From: a virus
Length of the DNA stretch: 22,249 nucleotides
IMG/VR virus record: IMGVR_UViG_3300031862_000768
Span: 1 to 22,249 of that record
Reading direction: 5' to 3' (one strand)
Under the pieces are notes generated by a model. The model saw only the letters and a program-made list of their open reading frames with translations. It was not told the DNA's origin and ran no database searches. Positions 1-7,116 of this stretch are shown here, one piece after another. The position numbers were made by a program, and so were the translations under genes. Numbering within the stretch: the stretch's first letter is position 1; every line of letters begins with the position of its first letter.

Positions 1-510
1 GCTCATCCGTACAAGGGCTGGGCTTTCGCGAAGAGGAAGAATCGGAGCCGCCCGCAGAGTATCATCAACGCGGTCGGTAGCTTACGAGCGATCCATGACC
101 GTCTTAGGACAGTTGAAATCGACCACCTAGACTTTCGACGATGCATCGAGAACCGGGACGCACGAGAGACTCTGATCTTCTTGGACCCTCCGTACTTGGA
201 TGCTGAGGAGTACCGACTTGGCGTCTTCACACTCCAAGACCACACGGACCTAGCTGACATCCTGCATAATGCGAAGAGCAAGTGGCTCTTGACGATCGGA
301 GACCATCCCAAGATACGCAAACTCTACAATGAATTCGAGATAGAGCGCGTGAAGACGCACCTGTCAGTTCCGAAGATCATCCGTGGCAGGCGGCCCGTAT
401 TCAAGCAGTTGATCATCCGCAACTACGAGCCTCCCAAGACACCGCTCTATGTTCCAACCGCGACACGACCGGCAATCATGGATCTGTTCGGCCTTGCCGG
501 TGAAAGGTAG
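1..510 (+). CDS. D12-class N6-adenine DNA methyltransferase, 3' part
   Basis: The frame is open from base 1 and ends at TAG 508-510, giving the last 169 residues; the start lies upstream of the window. The catalytic motif LDPPYLD is encoded at about 181-201 and matches motif IV (DPPY) of Dam-like, D12-class enzymes that methylate adenine N6 using S-adenosylmethionine. The basic stretch RKNRSRPQS just upstream, and the following EEYR and HTDLADIL segments, fit the usual C-terminal half of this class. The AdoMet-binding motif I (FxGxG) is expected N-terminally and is not in the window. A lone methyltransferase next to terminase genes, with no restriction gene in view, suggests a viral orphan enzyme that masks viral DNA from host restriction or affects packaging; this is inference. 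Its end overlaps the next gene. Confidence 0.85.
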   Translation, partial: AHPYKGWAFAKRKNRSRPQSIINAVGSLRAIHDRLRTVEIDHLDFRRCIENRDARETLIFLDPPYLDAEEYRLGVFTLQDHTDLADILHNAKSKWLLTIGDHPKIRKLYNEFEIERVKTHLSVPKIIRGRRPVFKQLIIRNYEPPKTPLYVPTATRPAIMDLFGLAGER

Positions 511-1033
511 ACCGCAACTCAGGGCCCGTCTGGATGCAGAATTGTTAGAGGCACTAAGAGCCTACGCAGCATCGAAGCGCATGACACTATCGGAACTTGT
601 CAGGCGAATCTTGTTGGACTACGTGCGTGAGGTGTCCCACACATCGAAAGGGGTGTCCCACACCCTGCAGCGCATGGATGCGCTCATCAAGACCCTTGAA
701 TTGCAGACCTCCCAAGTGCGCATAGCGGGTCTAGACACGCAAGAAGAGCGTGAGAAGCTCTACGAGACCGCTATGCAGCTGATGAAGGAAGCTATCAAGC
801 TCAGTGAGAGCGAAGAGGCCGCTAGGAATGCCCGCGCACGCATGGAAGCAATGCGTCTCGTGAATGCGGTGAGCCGCACCGCCGTAGCCATCCTGACAGG
901 ATGCGACCGAGCGGCGATTGAAGCGCTTCTCCAGGAGATCAAGAGAGGAAATGAGTTTCTACAGAGGGAGCTACGAGCGCTTACTGAAGGAGCAACAGAA
1001 GAACCGAGCAAAGATAGAGAGAAGAAAACCTAG
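500..1033 (+). CDS. Ribbon-helix-helix / coiled-coil protein, possible small terminase subunit
   Basis: About 177 aa from GTG 500. TTG 494 and ATG 449 are alternative in-frame starts; GTG is preferred because the DNA-binding motif begins right after it, but no clear SD supports any of them. Residues about 4-45 (RPQLRARLDAELLEALRAYA...TLSELVRRIL) look like a CopG/Arc ribbon-helix-helix domain. The rest is highly charged and helical, probably a coiled coil (KLYETAMQLMKEAIKLSESEEAARNAR). The gene lies directly before and overlaps the terminase ATPase gene, the usual place of a DNA-recognising small terminase subunit. A transcriptional regulator is the main alternative. The assignment to packaging rests on position only; the fold is read from sequence pattern. 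Confidence 0.65.
   Translation: MKGRPQLRARLDAELLEALRAYAASKRMTLSELVRRILLDYVREVSHTSKGVSHTLQRMDALIKTLELQTSQVRIAGLDTQEEREKLYETAMQLMKEAIKLSESEEAARNARARMEAMRLVNAVSRTAVAILTGCDRAAIEALLQEIKRGNEFLQRELRALTEGATEEPSKDREKKT
631..663 (+). repeat. Direct repeat of GGTGTCCCACAC (2 copies, 21-bp period)
   Basis: GGTGTCCCACAC occurs at 631-642 and 652-663. Each copy contains a small dyad (GTGT-CCC-ACAC). The 21-bp period keeps frame and gives the peptide repeat VSHTxKG/VSHTLQR. It may be only a coding repeat, or a protein-binding site inside the putative small-terminase gene, where pac sites often lie. The second reading is speculative. Confidence 0.5.
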
Positions 1034-1844
1034 CGCCGATATCGCTACAGAGATCCTGGCGAATGTACCCAAGGATCCCGTCGAGTTCTGCAGGAGGCTC
1101 CTGGGATTCGAACCCACGGACTACCAAGTGAAGATCCTTCGGGATGAGGCGCAGTTCATCGCCGCCCGGCTCTGTCGTCAGTCCGGCAAGACATTCATAA
1201 TCACGGCCCGAATCCTTCACAAGATGCTGCTGAGACCTGGCTCTTGGTGGGCTGCCTTCGGTCCGAGCTTTCGACAGTCGAAGCAAGTAATCAGGAAGCT
1301 CACGACTCACCTGCTCAAGCTCCCGAAGTCATGGTACCATAAACCCCTCAAGACGAAGATCGAGTTGGCGAACGGGAGCCGCATCGAGGCGTTCCCAAAC
1401 AACCCGGATACAATTCGTGGTCCGACCCTGAACGGGATCTACTGTGACGAGTTCAACTTCGTCGCGAACGACGAGGATCTTTACGACGCAATCTTGTTCA
1501 CGCTTGGCACGACAAACGGGGAGTTCATCGGGTCATCGACGCCTTGGTCGCGTGACCACACATTCTACAAGATGTGCAAAGACCGCGACTTCGAGGACTT
1601 CAGCCGTCACCACGTGACTTGGAAGGAAGCGCTCGAACCGAACGGTCCGCTCAAGAAGAACATCCTGGAGAAGATCAGGAAGCAACTTGCGACGGATCCT
1701 TGGCGTTGGCAACGTGAGATGGAAGCCGAATGGAGCGAGGACGAGTCAAGCTGGCTCCCGCAGACACTGATCGGACAATGCCAGGATAGCATGCTTGAGA
1801 TCCGCGTGATCGACAAGCGCCACAGCTTCTGGGTCGCGAACTAG
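951..1844 (+). CDS. terL: Terminase large subunit, ATPase part
   Basis: 297 aa from ATG 951, which follows GAGAGGAA closely; an upstream in-frame TTG at 918 is less likely. This is the DNA-packaging motor ATPase that acts at the portal vertex. The N-terminal segment FCRRLLGFEPTDYQ is the usual adenine-binding/Q-motif region. Walker A is CRQSGKT (about residue 80), Walker B is GIYCDEF, and the coupling motif is GSSTP. The frame stops at TAG 1842-1844, just after the ATPase domain, and the RuvC-like nuclease lies in the next frame (1846-2412). Together they total about 485 aa, a normal length for an intact TerL. The gene overlaps the upstream one by 83 nt. ATPase identity is secure; whether the split is real is not. 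Confidence 0.9.
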   Translation: MSFYRGSYERLLKEQQKNRAKIERRKPSADIATEILANVPKDPVEFCRRLLGFEPTDYQVKILRDEAQFIAARLCRQSGKTFIITARILHKMLLRPGSWWAAFGPSFRQSKQVIRKLTTHLLKLPKSWYHKPLKTKIELANGSRIEAFPNNPDTIRGPTLNGIYCDEFNFVANDEDLYDAILFTLGTTNGEFIGSSTPWSRDHTFYKMCKDRDFEDFSRHHVTWKEALEPNGPLKKNILEKIRKQLATDPWRWQREMEAEWSEDESSWLPQTLIGQCQDSMLEIRVIDKRHSFWVAN

Positions 1845-1845
1845 A

Positions 1846-2412
1846 TTGGCAGCCACGATTCCAGAGCTCATCGGCAACTTCTACGCCGGCGTCGACCTTG
1901 CAAAGAAGGAAGATTTCAGCGCGGTCGCAGTCCTCAGAAGAGATGAGGACGCGTTCCGTCTCATCCACTTGAACGTGTTCCCGCGAGGCACCGAGTACGT
2001 AGGCGTCATCAACTACCTCAAAGCGCTCTCGGAACGACTCAAAACTGTTCACCGCTTCCTGGTCGACCAGACAGGTGTGGGCGAGGCTGTCCTCGAGCAA
2101 GCACAGAAAACGGTTCGAAACGTTGAAGGCGTCGTGCTGACCGCGCCCCAGAAGCAAGACATCCTCGGCTACCTGAAGTTGATGATGCAGGAGCGCCGAG
2201 TCCTCTTCCCATACGAACTCGATTTCCTGCAGGAACTCAACGTGGAGCGCTTCGAGCTCTCGAAGTCAGGACAAGTCCTGTTCTCGCATCCCGACGGAAC
2301 GCATGATGATCGCTTGTGGGCGTTCGCCCTCGCCGTCTTCGCGACCAAAACAACTCCGTATCCACAATTGAAGCGTTCTCACACGAAGTGGCTCGACGGC
2401 TCCAAGTCTTGA
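1846..2412 (+). CDS. Terminase large subunit, RNase H-like nuclease part
   Basis: 188 aa, in the +1 frame relative to the ATPase part. The first possible start is TTG 1846, one base after the preceding TAG; no SD is visible before it. The nuclease cuts concatemeric viral DNA to begin and end packaging. Acidic motifs are in the usual order: YAGVDLAKKEDFS near residue 15 (first Asp), FLVDQTGVG in the middle (second), and GTHDDRLWAFALAV near the C-terminus (final Asp pair). These match the RNase H/RuvC-like fold of large terminases. The frame is open upstream only back to a TGA at 1807-1809, so any ribosomal shift would have to occur at about 1810-1841. It may be a separate polypeptide, a frameshift product, or one gene broken by an indel. 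Confidence 0.85.
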   Translation: MAATIPELIGNFYAGVDLAKKEDFSAVAVLRRDEDAFRLIHLNVFPRGTEYVGVINYLKALSERLKTVHRFLVDQTGVGEAVLEQAQKTVRNVEGVVLTAPQKQDILGYLKLMMQERRVLFPYELDFLQELNVERFELSKSGQVLFSHPDGTHDDRLWAFALAVFATKTTPYPQLKRSHTKWLDGSKS

Positions 2413-2422
2413 CGGGTATTCT

Positions 2423-2581
2423 TTGATCTATCCATCGTGTCATGGAGAGATGCGTCTCCAAGACAAGTGTCCGGGGTCCGGGCGTCCGCCGTCCTGTCTC
2501 TACCGATGCGACTCATGTGATGTTGAGATCGTCTGCCAGGGAGTGCCGCTCGTAACCGTGTATAGAGGCGTCACCGCATGA
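2423..2581 (+). CDS. Small Cys-rich, probable zinc-binding protein (52 aa)
   Basis: TTG 2423 to TGA 2579-2581; ATG 2453 is an alternative start. The stop overlaps the portal ATG as ATGA (2578-2581), a classic sign of translational coupling and the strongest reason to believe the gene. The product carries Cys at residues 6, 16, 25, 29, 32 and 38 plus His7. The segment CLYRCDSC gives C-x3-C-x2-C, so one or two zinc knuckles are likely. After the last Cys it ends in a short beta-like tail (VPLVTVYRGVTA). No clear SD precedes the TTG. It fills the gap between terminase nuclease and portal, so it may act in packaging or portal assembly, but I do not recognise a family and the function is unknown. 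Confidence 0.6.
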   Translation: MIYPSCHGEMRLQDKCPGSGRPPSCLYRCDSCDVEIVCQGVPLVTVYRGVTA

Positions 2582-4053
2582 AGAAGAAAGACCGCAAGCC
2601 AAACCCTGAGCCTCGCATCGCGATTACTGCTCGTGCTGTCACAATCTCAACTCAGCGCGTCAAGCGGAGACGCAAACCTAGCGCTCTCGTGAAAGTTGCA
2701 GGGGGAGCAGTGCGCAACCGCCTCGGCCGCAAGCGCCTAGTCATGACGGTTCGAGGCGCAGCCACCTCTGGCGTCACATTCCTGCGCCGCACGGACACGA
2801 TGTGGAGAGGCCTCGACGATTACTACCGCGAATACATCCGCAACTTCCTGGTGCGCGGCTCAATAGATGCACGAGCATTCTGGGCGACGAAGGAAGGATT
2901 CGAAACCGTAGTCGAGGATGTCATACCTGGTACGGTTCCGGAAGAGAAGAAAGTTCAGCTCAAGGCCTACGTTGACAAGATCAACGGCGACGTCAACCTA
3001 GACAATCGCTTACGCTTGGCCCTGGTGAAGGCTCCTATTTGGGGTAAAGGTGGTTTCGAGATCGAGTTCCAGAAGAAGGACGCTCCATGGCTTCCAGGGA
3101 ATCAACCGGTGCGTCTGAACTCGCTCAAGTCAACACTGCTCGCGCCCAAGGTGGATCCCGACGCTTGGAGCCTCATCAGTTTCGAGTACAATGGAAAACC
3201 AGACTTCTACAAGCCTGAGGAGGTCCTGTTCTTTGTCCGCAGCGAGATCGACGACGACTGGCAGGGACGAAGCGATATCGAACCCGTGCTCGTTGAATCG
3301 ATACTTGACGACCGAATAATACGTGAGGACTTGATGGAGGCCGCCACCACTCTGTGGGCAGGCATCGCGGTCCACCAGCTGAATCTGGAGAAGGCCGCGA
3401 AGGCGGGTATCACCACCGATGAAGATATCGATAAAATCATGGAAGACTATCGACAGCAGTTGCGCCCAGGAAAGCATGTCATTACTGACGACTTGTGGGA
3501 TATCCAAGTTCACGATCTGAAGCCTGACCTCGGGCAGCTCCTCGATGTCTCCGACAAGCTAGAGCGGCGGATCCTCGGCTCATTCAAGGTCCCGCGCTTC
3601 CTGCTGAATATTGAGAAGGAGCTGAACCGCGCCACTGCGGACAAGGAACTTGAGGCATTCGTTGAGGGTCCCGTAACAGATGATCAGCGTTGGCTCAAGC
3701 GCATCCTCGAGACACAGTGGTACGAGCGGCTTACTCGACAATTCCTGCAGTTGAAGCCGGAGGATCCCCTACCGATCCGCGTGATCCATCGATGGCGCCA
3801 GATCAGAGTCGCCGACTGGCTGGCCCTGATTGATGCGGCGACGAAAGCGTACGGTGATGGTCGCGGTCCATTGAATCAAGCAAAGGTCTATGAGCTCTTG
3901 CGTGACGGGCAAGCGACAACATTCGATCCCAAAGAAGTAGCCTCGCAGCCGGCCGGTCAGCCGGTCGAGATTCCACTCGACATTGTCGCTCGTCCCAAGA
4001 AGCGCACCGACCAAAGCAGTCAGCCCGCCACGGGTCAATCAGCGCCACAGTAG
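2578..4053 (+). CDS. Portal protein
   Basis: 491 aa from ATG 2578, coupled to the preceding small gene by ATGA. Portal proteins form the dodecameric ring through which DNA enters and to which the tail attaches. Length and position between terminase and protease/scaffold fit. Sequence signs include a basic N-terminal tail, the segment VKAPIWGKGGFEIEF, a core with FYKPEEVLFFVRSEIDDDWQGRSDIEPVL, a long helical stretch with RIIREDLMEAATTLW, then LERRILGSFKVPRFLLN and NRATADKELEAFVEGPV, typical of the stem/wing of SPP1/HK97-type portals. The C-terminal 40 residues are Pro/Gln-rich and probably disordered. Identification is by pattern and gene order. Confidence 0.85.
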   Translation: MKKKDRKPNPEPRIAITARAVTISTQRVKRRRKPSALVKVAGGAVRNRLGRKRLVMTVRGAATSGVTFLRRTDTMWRGLDDYYREYIRNFLVRGSIDARAFWATKEGFETVVEDVIPGTVPEEKKVQLKAYVDKINGDVNLDNRLRLALVKAPIWGKGGFEIEFQKKDAPWLPGNQPVRLNSLKSTLLAPKVDPDAWSLISFEYNGKPDFYKPEEVLFFVRSEIDDDWQGRSDIEPVLVESILDDRIIREDLMEAATTLWAGIAVHQLNLEKAAKAGITTDEDIDKIMEDYRQQLRPGKHVITDDLWDIQVHDLKPDLGQLLDVSDKLERRILGSFKVPRFLLNIEKELNRATADKELEAFVEGPVTDDQRWLKRILETQWYERLTRQFLQLKPEDPLPIRVIHRWRQIRVADWLALIDAATKAYGDGRGPLNQAKVYELLRDGQATTFDPKEVASQPAGQPVEIPLDIVARPKKRTDQSSQPATGQSAPQ

Positions 4054-4065
4054 GAGTTGTCTGTC

Positions 4066-5619
4066 TTGAAAGTGCAGTATTGCGTTTCAGCGCAAGCCAT
4101 AGAGCAGGATGGAAAGAAGTACGCGCTCATCGAAGTCATAGACGAGAATGTCTCCGGTCCTTGTGAGCAACCGCCCGCTACAAAGGTGCGAATAAATCCG
4201 GCTGGAAAAGCAAGAGCTCTTGCCACCCTACTCGACAAGCCTCTGCTTGGTCCACCTGAATTAGGACATGAGGCCACGCAGGTCGTCGGACATCCGGTCG
4301 ATTTTACGAGCAATCATGCCACGCGCGTCCTCTACGAGATACCGGATCCTAACGTATGGGCACATATAGAGTCACGCGACTGGGGACCCGTCAGCCCCAA
4401 GATGACGCCTATTGAAGCTCACTATGAGGGCGACACATTCGTCCTAGACGAGTGGACATGGGATAATGTGACGTTCGTGCCCAAAGGCGCCTTTCCGAAT
4501 GCAGGCGTCAAATCCACATGCATCGGTGATCCGCATCTTTGCGGCTTCACCCCTCAGAAGCCCTGCGGCTTCTCATACGCAGTCGCCGCTGCAGCGGCTG
4601 ATTTCTCAGAGTCACGGCTGGAGGCCACTAGATGGCCGAGAACCGAGACAGATGTGGGAGCCTATTCGCCTGAAAAGGGCAAGCAAGGGTCCCGAGACAA
4701 AATTGGAGGTCACCCCCAGGGAGGTGTGATCGTGAAAAATACAGAAACCGAAGCCGTCACCATCGTTCTCGCAGCGGACGCTTGGAACACAGCTGACGCT
4801 CCTGACAAGTTCTTCGCTTACGTTCCAGCCGAGGCCAAGGGTCCCAATGGAAAGAAGTCTTTGCGGGAGATCCCCCTTGCTTCGCTCCAGAAGAAGGACC
4901 TTGACCCGGACATCGTGAGGAACGCAGTCGCGAGGCTACCGCAGGCTACAAAGATACCGGCGGCAGAGCACCCCGCGGTGTTGCGGGAGATCTGTCGAGC
5001 AGCGTCTAGTTTGGGTCTCAAGCTACCGAGTTGCGAGCAAGTCAGTACAGGTGCCGGCTTCTCAAAGGAGGTCTCATGTATGGAAAAATGTGAACATGAG
5101 CAAGTGATCGCTGAACTCACAGACAAGAATACGAAACTCGACGCTGAAGCGAAGGATCTGCAGGCAAAGGCCACAGAGCTGACTGCGACAAACACGAAGC
5201 TTGAGGCCGAACTCAAGGACTTGAAAGCGAAGCCACCCGCACCCGTCGCCGCATCCGACGCTATGGTCGCTGTCCAAGCGGAACTCAAGAGCATCAAGGC
5301 TGAGTACGAGGCCTTGAAGGCTTGGAAGGTCGCCGCAGAGGACGCAGACCACATGAAACGCGTGCAAGACGTGGTGGATCTCCGCATCAAGAACGGCGTG
5401 CTTGAGACAAAGAATGTCCAAGCCGCTGTCGAGGCTCTCAAGAAATTACCGAACGATGCGCTCGATGCGATGAAAGCAGACCTCGAAGCCGTGAAGGGCA
5501 AGTTCGATTCTCTGCCCAGCGGCCCGAAGGCTCGCTTGATTCCAAGCGTTGGGGCTCGTTTCGACCCAATGCAGGCTACAGTCGGTGACCTCGTTGGCAA
5601 GAAGCCAGGTGAGAAGTAA
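4066..5619 (+). CDS. Capsid maturation protease-scaffold polyprotein
   Basis: About 517 aa. TTG 4066 is preferred over TTG 4057 because GGAG at 4053-4056 sits 9 nt before it but abuts 4057. Three parts are visible. Residues about 1-165 (LLGPPELGHEATQVVGHPVDF, YEIPDPNVWAHIESRDW, GPVSPKMTPIEAHY) fit a prohead protease domain by position and His/Ser content. A middle part (about 220-330) has DAPDKFFAYVP, GKKSLREIPL, VRNAVARLPQ and LREICRAASSLGLKLP, a small module often found beside phage prohead proteases. The last 180 residues are a Lys/Glu/Ala-rich coiled coil (ELTDKNTKLDAEAKDLQAKA), as expected for scaffold. Strong internal SD sites precede in-frame starts at 4732 and 5080. Catalytic residues cannot be assigned with certainty. 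The TAA overlaps the next start (TAATG). Confidence 0.75.
   Translation: MKVQYCVSAQAIEQDGKKYALIEVIDENVSGPCEQPPATKVRINPAGKARALATLLDKPLLGPPELGHEATQVVGHPVDFTSNHATRVLYEIPDPNVWAHIESRDWGPVSPKMTPIEAHYEGDTFVLDEWTWDNVTFVPKGAFPNAGVKSTCIGDPHLCGFTPQKPCGFSYAVAAAAADFSESRLEATRWPRTETDVGAYSPEKGKQGSRDKIGGHPQGGVIVKNTETEAVTIVLAADAWNTADAPDKFFAYVPAEAKGPNGKKSLREIPLASLQKKDLDPDIVRNAVARLPQATKIPAAEHPAVLREICRAASSLGLKLPSCEQVSTGAGFSKEVSCMEKCEHEQVIAELTDKNTKLDAEAKDLQAKATELTATNTKLEAELKDLKAKPPAPVAASDAMVAVQAELKSIKAEYEALKAWKVAAEDADHMKRVQDVVDLRIKNGVLETKNVQAAVEALKKLPNDALDAMKADLEAVKGKFDSLPSGPKARLIPSVGARFDPMQATVGDLVGKKPGEK
4718..4734 (+). promoter_or_regulatory. Internal SD and in-frame GTG start
   Basis: AGGGAGGTG at 4718-4726 is followed after 5 nt by GTG 4732-4734, in frame with the protease-scaffold gene. 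Initiation here would give a product lacking the protease domain and beginning VKNTETEAV. The SD match is strong; use is inferred. Confidence 0.5.
5064..5619 (+). CDS. Nested scaffold protein from an internal start
   Basis: AAAGGAGGT at 5064-5072 is one of the best SD sequences in the window and is placed 7 nt before ATG 5080, which is in frame with the 4066-5619 gene; the coding part is 5080-5619 (179 aa). The product, beginning MEKCEHEQVIAEL, is exactly the coiled-coil C-terminal part and omits the protease domain. The arrangement copies the nested protease/scaffold genes of phage lambda (C/Nu3) and relatives, in which the shorter scaffold is made in excess and later degraded by the protease. 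An out-of-frame ATG at 5076 is ignored. The initiation is predicted from sequence only. Confidence 0.65.
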
Positions 5620-6134
5620 TGCCGTTCACAGCACCATCTGGACGTAAGGTTGTCATCGCAGGCAACCCAGTCATCGAGGAATTCACCGTTGAAGGCGCAG
5701 GCATCAAACCGGGGCGCCTCTGCAAGAAAGGCACCGCCGTCACACAGGTTGTCGTAGTTGCCGCCGCCACCGACAAGCCAGGAGGCTGGGTCGGCTGGGA
5801 TGGCGAAGGCGCTCATCCAGGCGCCTCACCAGCGACTCGTGATACCGCCTACACTGCAGCGAAGAAATGCCCGGTAGTTTACGGTCCTGGAGCCATCGTC
5901 TACGCTCAACTCGCTGCCGGCCAGACCATCGCCAAGGACGATCCCCTCATTCCCGCAGCGGATGGGGAACTTCAAGCCGCGTCGAACATCGCAGCCACAG
6001 AACAAGCAGGCGAACGGCACCCCGCAGCAACCACAGGCTCGTTCCCGCCAGGCGGAATGATCGTTGCCATCGCGAAGGCTAGTGTCACCACAACTGGCTC
6101 CGCCGCCCCAATCATCGTGGAGAGTCTCATCTAA
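5619..6134 (+). CDS. Head decoration / capsid cement-like protein
   Basis: 171 aa, ATG 5619 overlapping the previous stop (TAATG), with AGGTGAG at about 5607-5613 as SD. The sequence is rich in Ala, Gly, Thr and Val, with no long charged helices, suggesting a small beta-barrel. The segments YGPGAIVYAQLAAGQTIAKD and DPLIPAADGELQAAS are typical of capsid-stabilising proteins of the DUF2190 kind, which coat or lock mature HK97-like shells. Position between scaffold and major capsid gene agrees. There is no signal peptide or Cys pair. Confidence is moderate for the structural role and lower for the exact family. Confidence 0.65.
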   Translation: MPFTAPSGRKVVIAGNPVIEEFTVEGAGIKPGRLCKKGTAVTQVVVVAAATDKPGGWVGWDGEGAHPGASPATRDTAYTAAKKCPVVYGPGAIVYAQLAAGQTIAKDDPLIPAADGELQAASNIAATEQAGERHPAATTGSFPPGGMIVAIAKASVTTTGSAAPIIVESLI

Positions 6135-6149
6135 GGAGGCTGACTGAAT

Positions 6150-6980
6150 TTGGTAACCTTAACCGATCAGCAGTACAAGTACATCGATGAGGCAGTTGCT
6201 TGGCCACCGCGTCAGATGCTCATCGGCAGGCGCGTTGCACGAACCTTCGGCCCATTGGGCGAAGGCAAACTCACAATCGAGTGGACCAAGATCGCTGAAG
6301 TCGGCCCCGCTCAGTTATTCCGCAGCGAGAAGGTCACCGTGAGCGAAGACACCATCGACAACACTGTTGGCTCGCTGGATATACCGGCCATCGCGAGAGG
6401 TTTCAGGATTCCGCGCAGGAGCGTCGAAGCCTCACGCATAACGGGAACACCGCTTGATGTCGCCACGGCGAAGTCAGCGAGCTACAGGGTCTCACTGCTT
6501 GAGGATACGCTCATCCTGAAAGGGTCAGGTGGCCTCAACGGGTTCTATGACTCTGCCGGGAACGACTACTCGAGCTCGGCTGATTGGGATACCGCCACGA
6601 ATATCCTTCCGGCTGTAAACGGCGGCATCGACCTACTAACGGCTGACAACATATTTCCGCCTTACAACCTCGTCGTGAACCCGACTCAGTACGGCCAGCT
6701 CTTCGCGCTGGTTGCGAACACGAGCGAGTTCTACTACGATGTTGTCCAGCGGAGAATTGGCGGCCAGATCTTCCAGAGCCCCGCATTGACAGCGGGAACC
6801 GGTATGTTCCTCGCAAGCCCCGACGCTGGATTCTTTGATCTACCGCTAGGCGTGGATATCCACGCTGAGGTTGAGGAGCTCCCCCTGAACGAGTTCAAGG
6901 ACTTGTACGGCGTCGTGTGGGACGCGATCACTCCACGCGTTCGAGAAGCAAACGCGATCTGCAAACTTTCCGCGATTTGA
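6150..6980 (+). CDS. Major capsid protein, encapsulin-like HK97 fold
   Basis: 276 aa from TTG 6150, with AAGGAGG at 6133-6139 ten nt upstream. This is the main shell subunit. It resembles encapsulins/linocin-type proteins more than the longer HK97 gp5 type. Similar features are the opening LTDQQYKYIDEAV...LIGRRVARTFGPLGEG (cf. encapsulin LTEKQWQEID and the GPxG segment), a middle helix SYRVSLLEDTLILKGSGGLNGFYDS (cf. EDEVIFRG..GVKGLL), PYNLVVNPTQYGQLF (cf. PYTLVINTDRW), then GGQIFQSPAL and a C-terminus ending in RVREANAICKLS. The short length without an N-terminal delta domain fits a separately encoded scaffold. Given the flanking portal, terminase and tail genes it is a viral capsid, not a stand-alone nanocompartment. 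Confidence 0.8.
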   Translation: MVTLTDQQYKYIDEAVAWPPRQMLIGRRVARTFGPLGEGKLTIEWTKIAEVGPAQLFRSEKVTVSEDTIDNTVGSLDIPAIARGFRIPRRSVEASRITGTPLDVATAKSASYRVSLLEDTLILKGSGGLNGFYDSAGNDYSSSADWDTATNILPAVNGGIDLLTADNIFPPYNLVVNPTQYGQLFALVANTSEFYYDVVQRRIGGQIFQSPALTAGTGMFLASPDAGFFDLPLGVDIHAEVEELPLNEFKDLYGVVWDAITPRVREANAICKLSAI

Positions 6981-7029
6981 AAGTCGCCACACAGCCTTAT
7001 GCGAGGCCGGTGTGCGTGCAAACTTCTTT

Positions 7030-7085
7030 CCGCCATCTTTCTACACTGGCGGCCTTCCGAATCATCGGTACTGATGATCAGTACC
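7030..7085. other. Two adjacent hairpins after the capsid gene
   Basis: CCGCCA 7030-7035 pairs with TGGCGG 7047-7052 (6 bp, 11-nt loop). GGTACTGA 7067-7074 pairs perfectly with TCAGTACC 7078-7085 (8 bp, 3-nt loop). Both lie in the 133-bp gap between the capsid gene and the next SD. No T-run follows, so intrinsic termination is doubtful; mRNA stabilisation, processing or a protein-binding dyad are other readings. Confidence 0.55.
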
Positions 7086-7116
7086 ATTCACATCGTTTCA
7101 TACGGAGGCAACGGTG

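Noticed and set aside
4818-5816. Minus-strand frame of 332 codons over the scaffold region
   Set aside because: Ser/Ala/Phe-rich shadow of the Lys/Glu/Ala codons of the coiled coil. The + frame has SD sites, overlaps and gene order in its favour.
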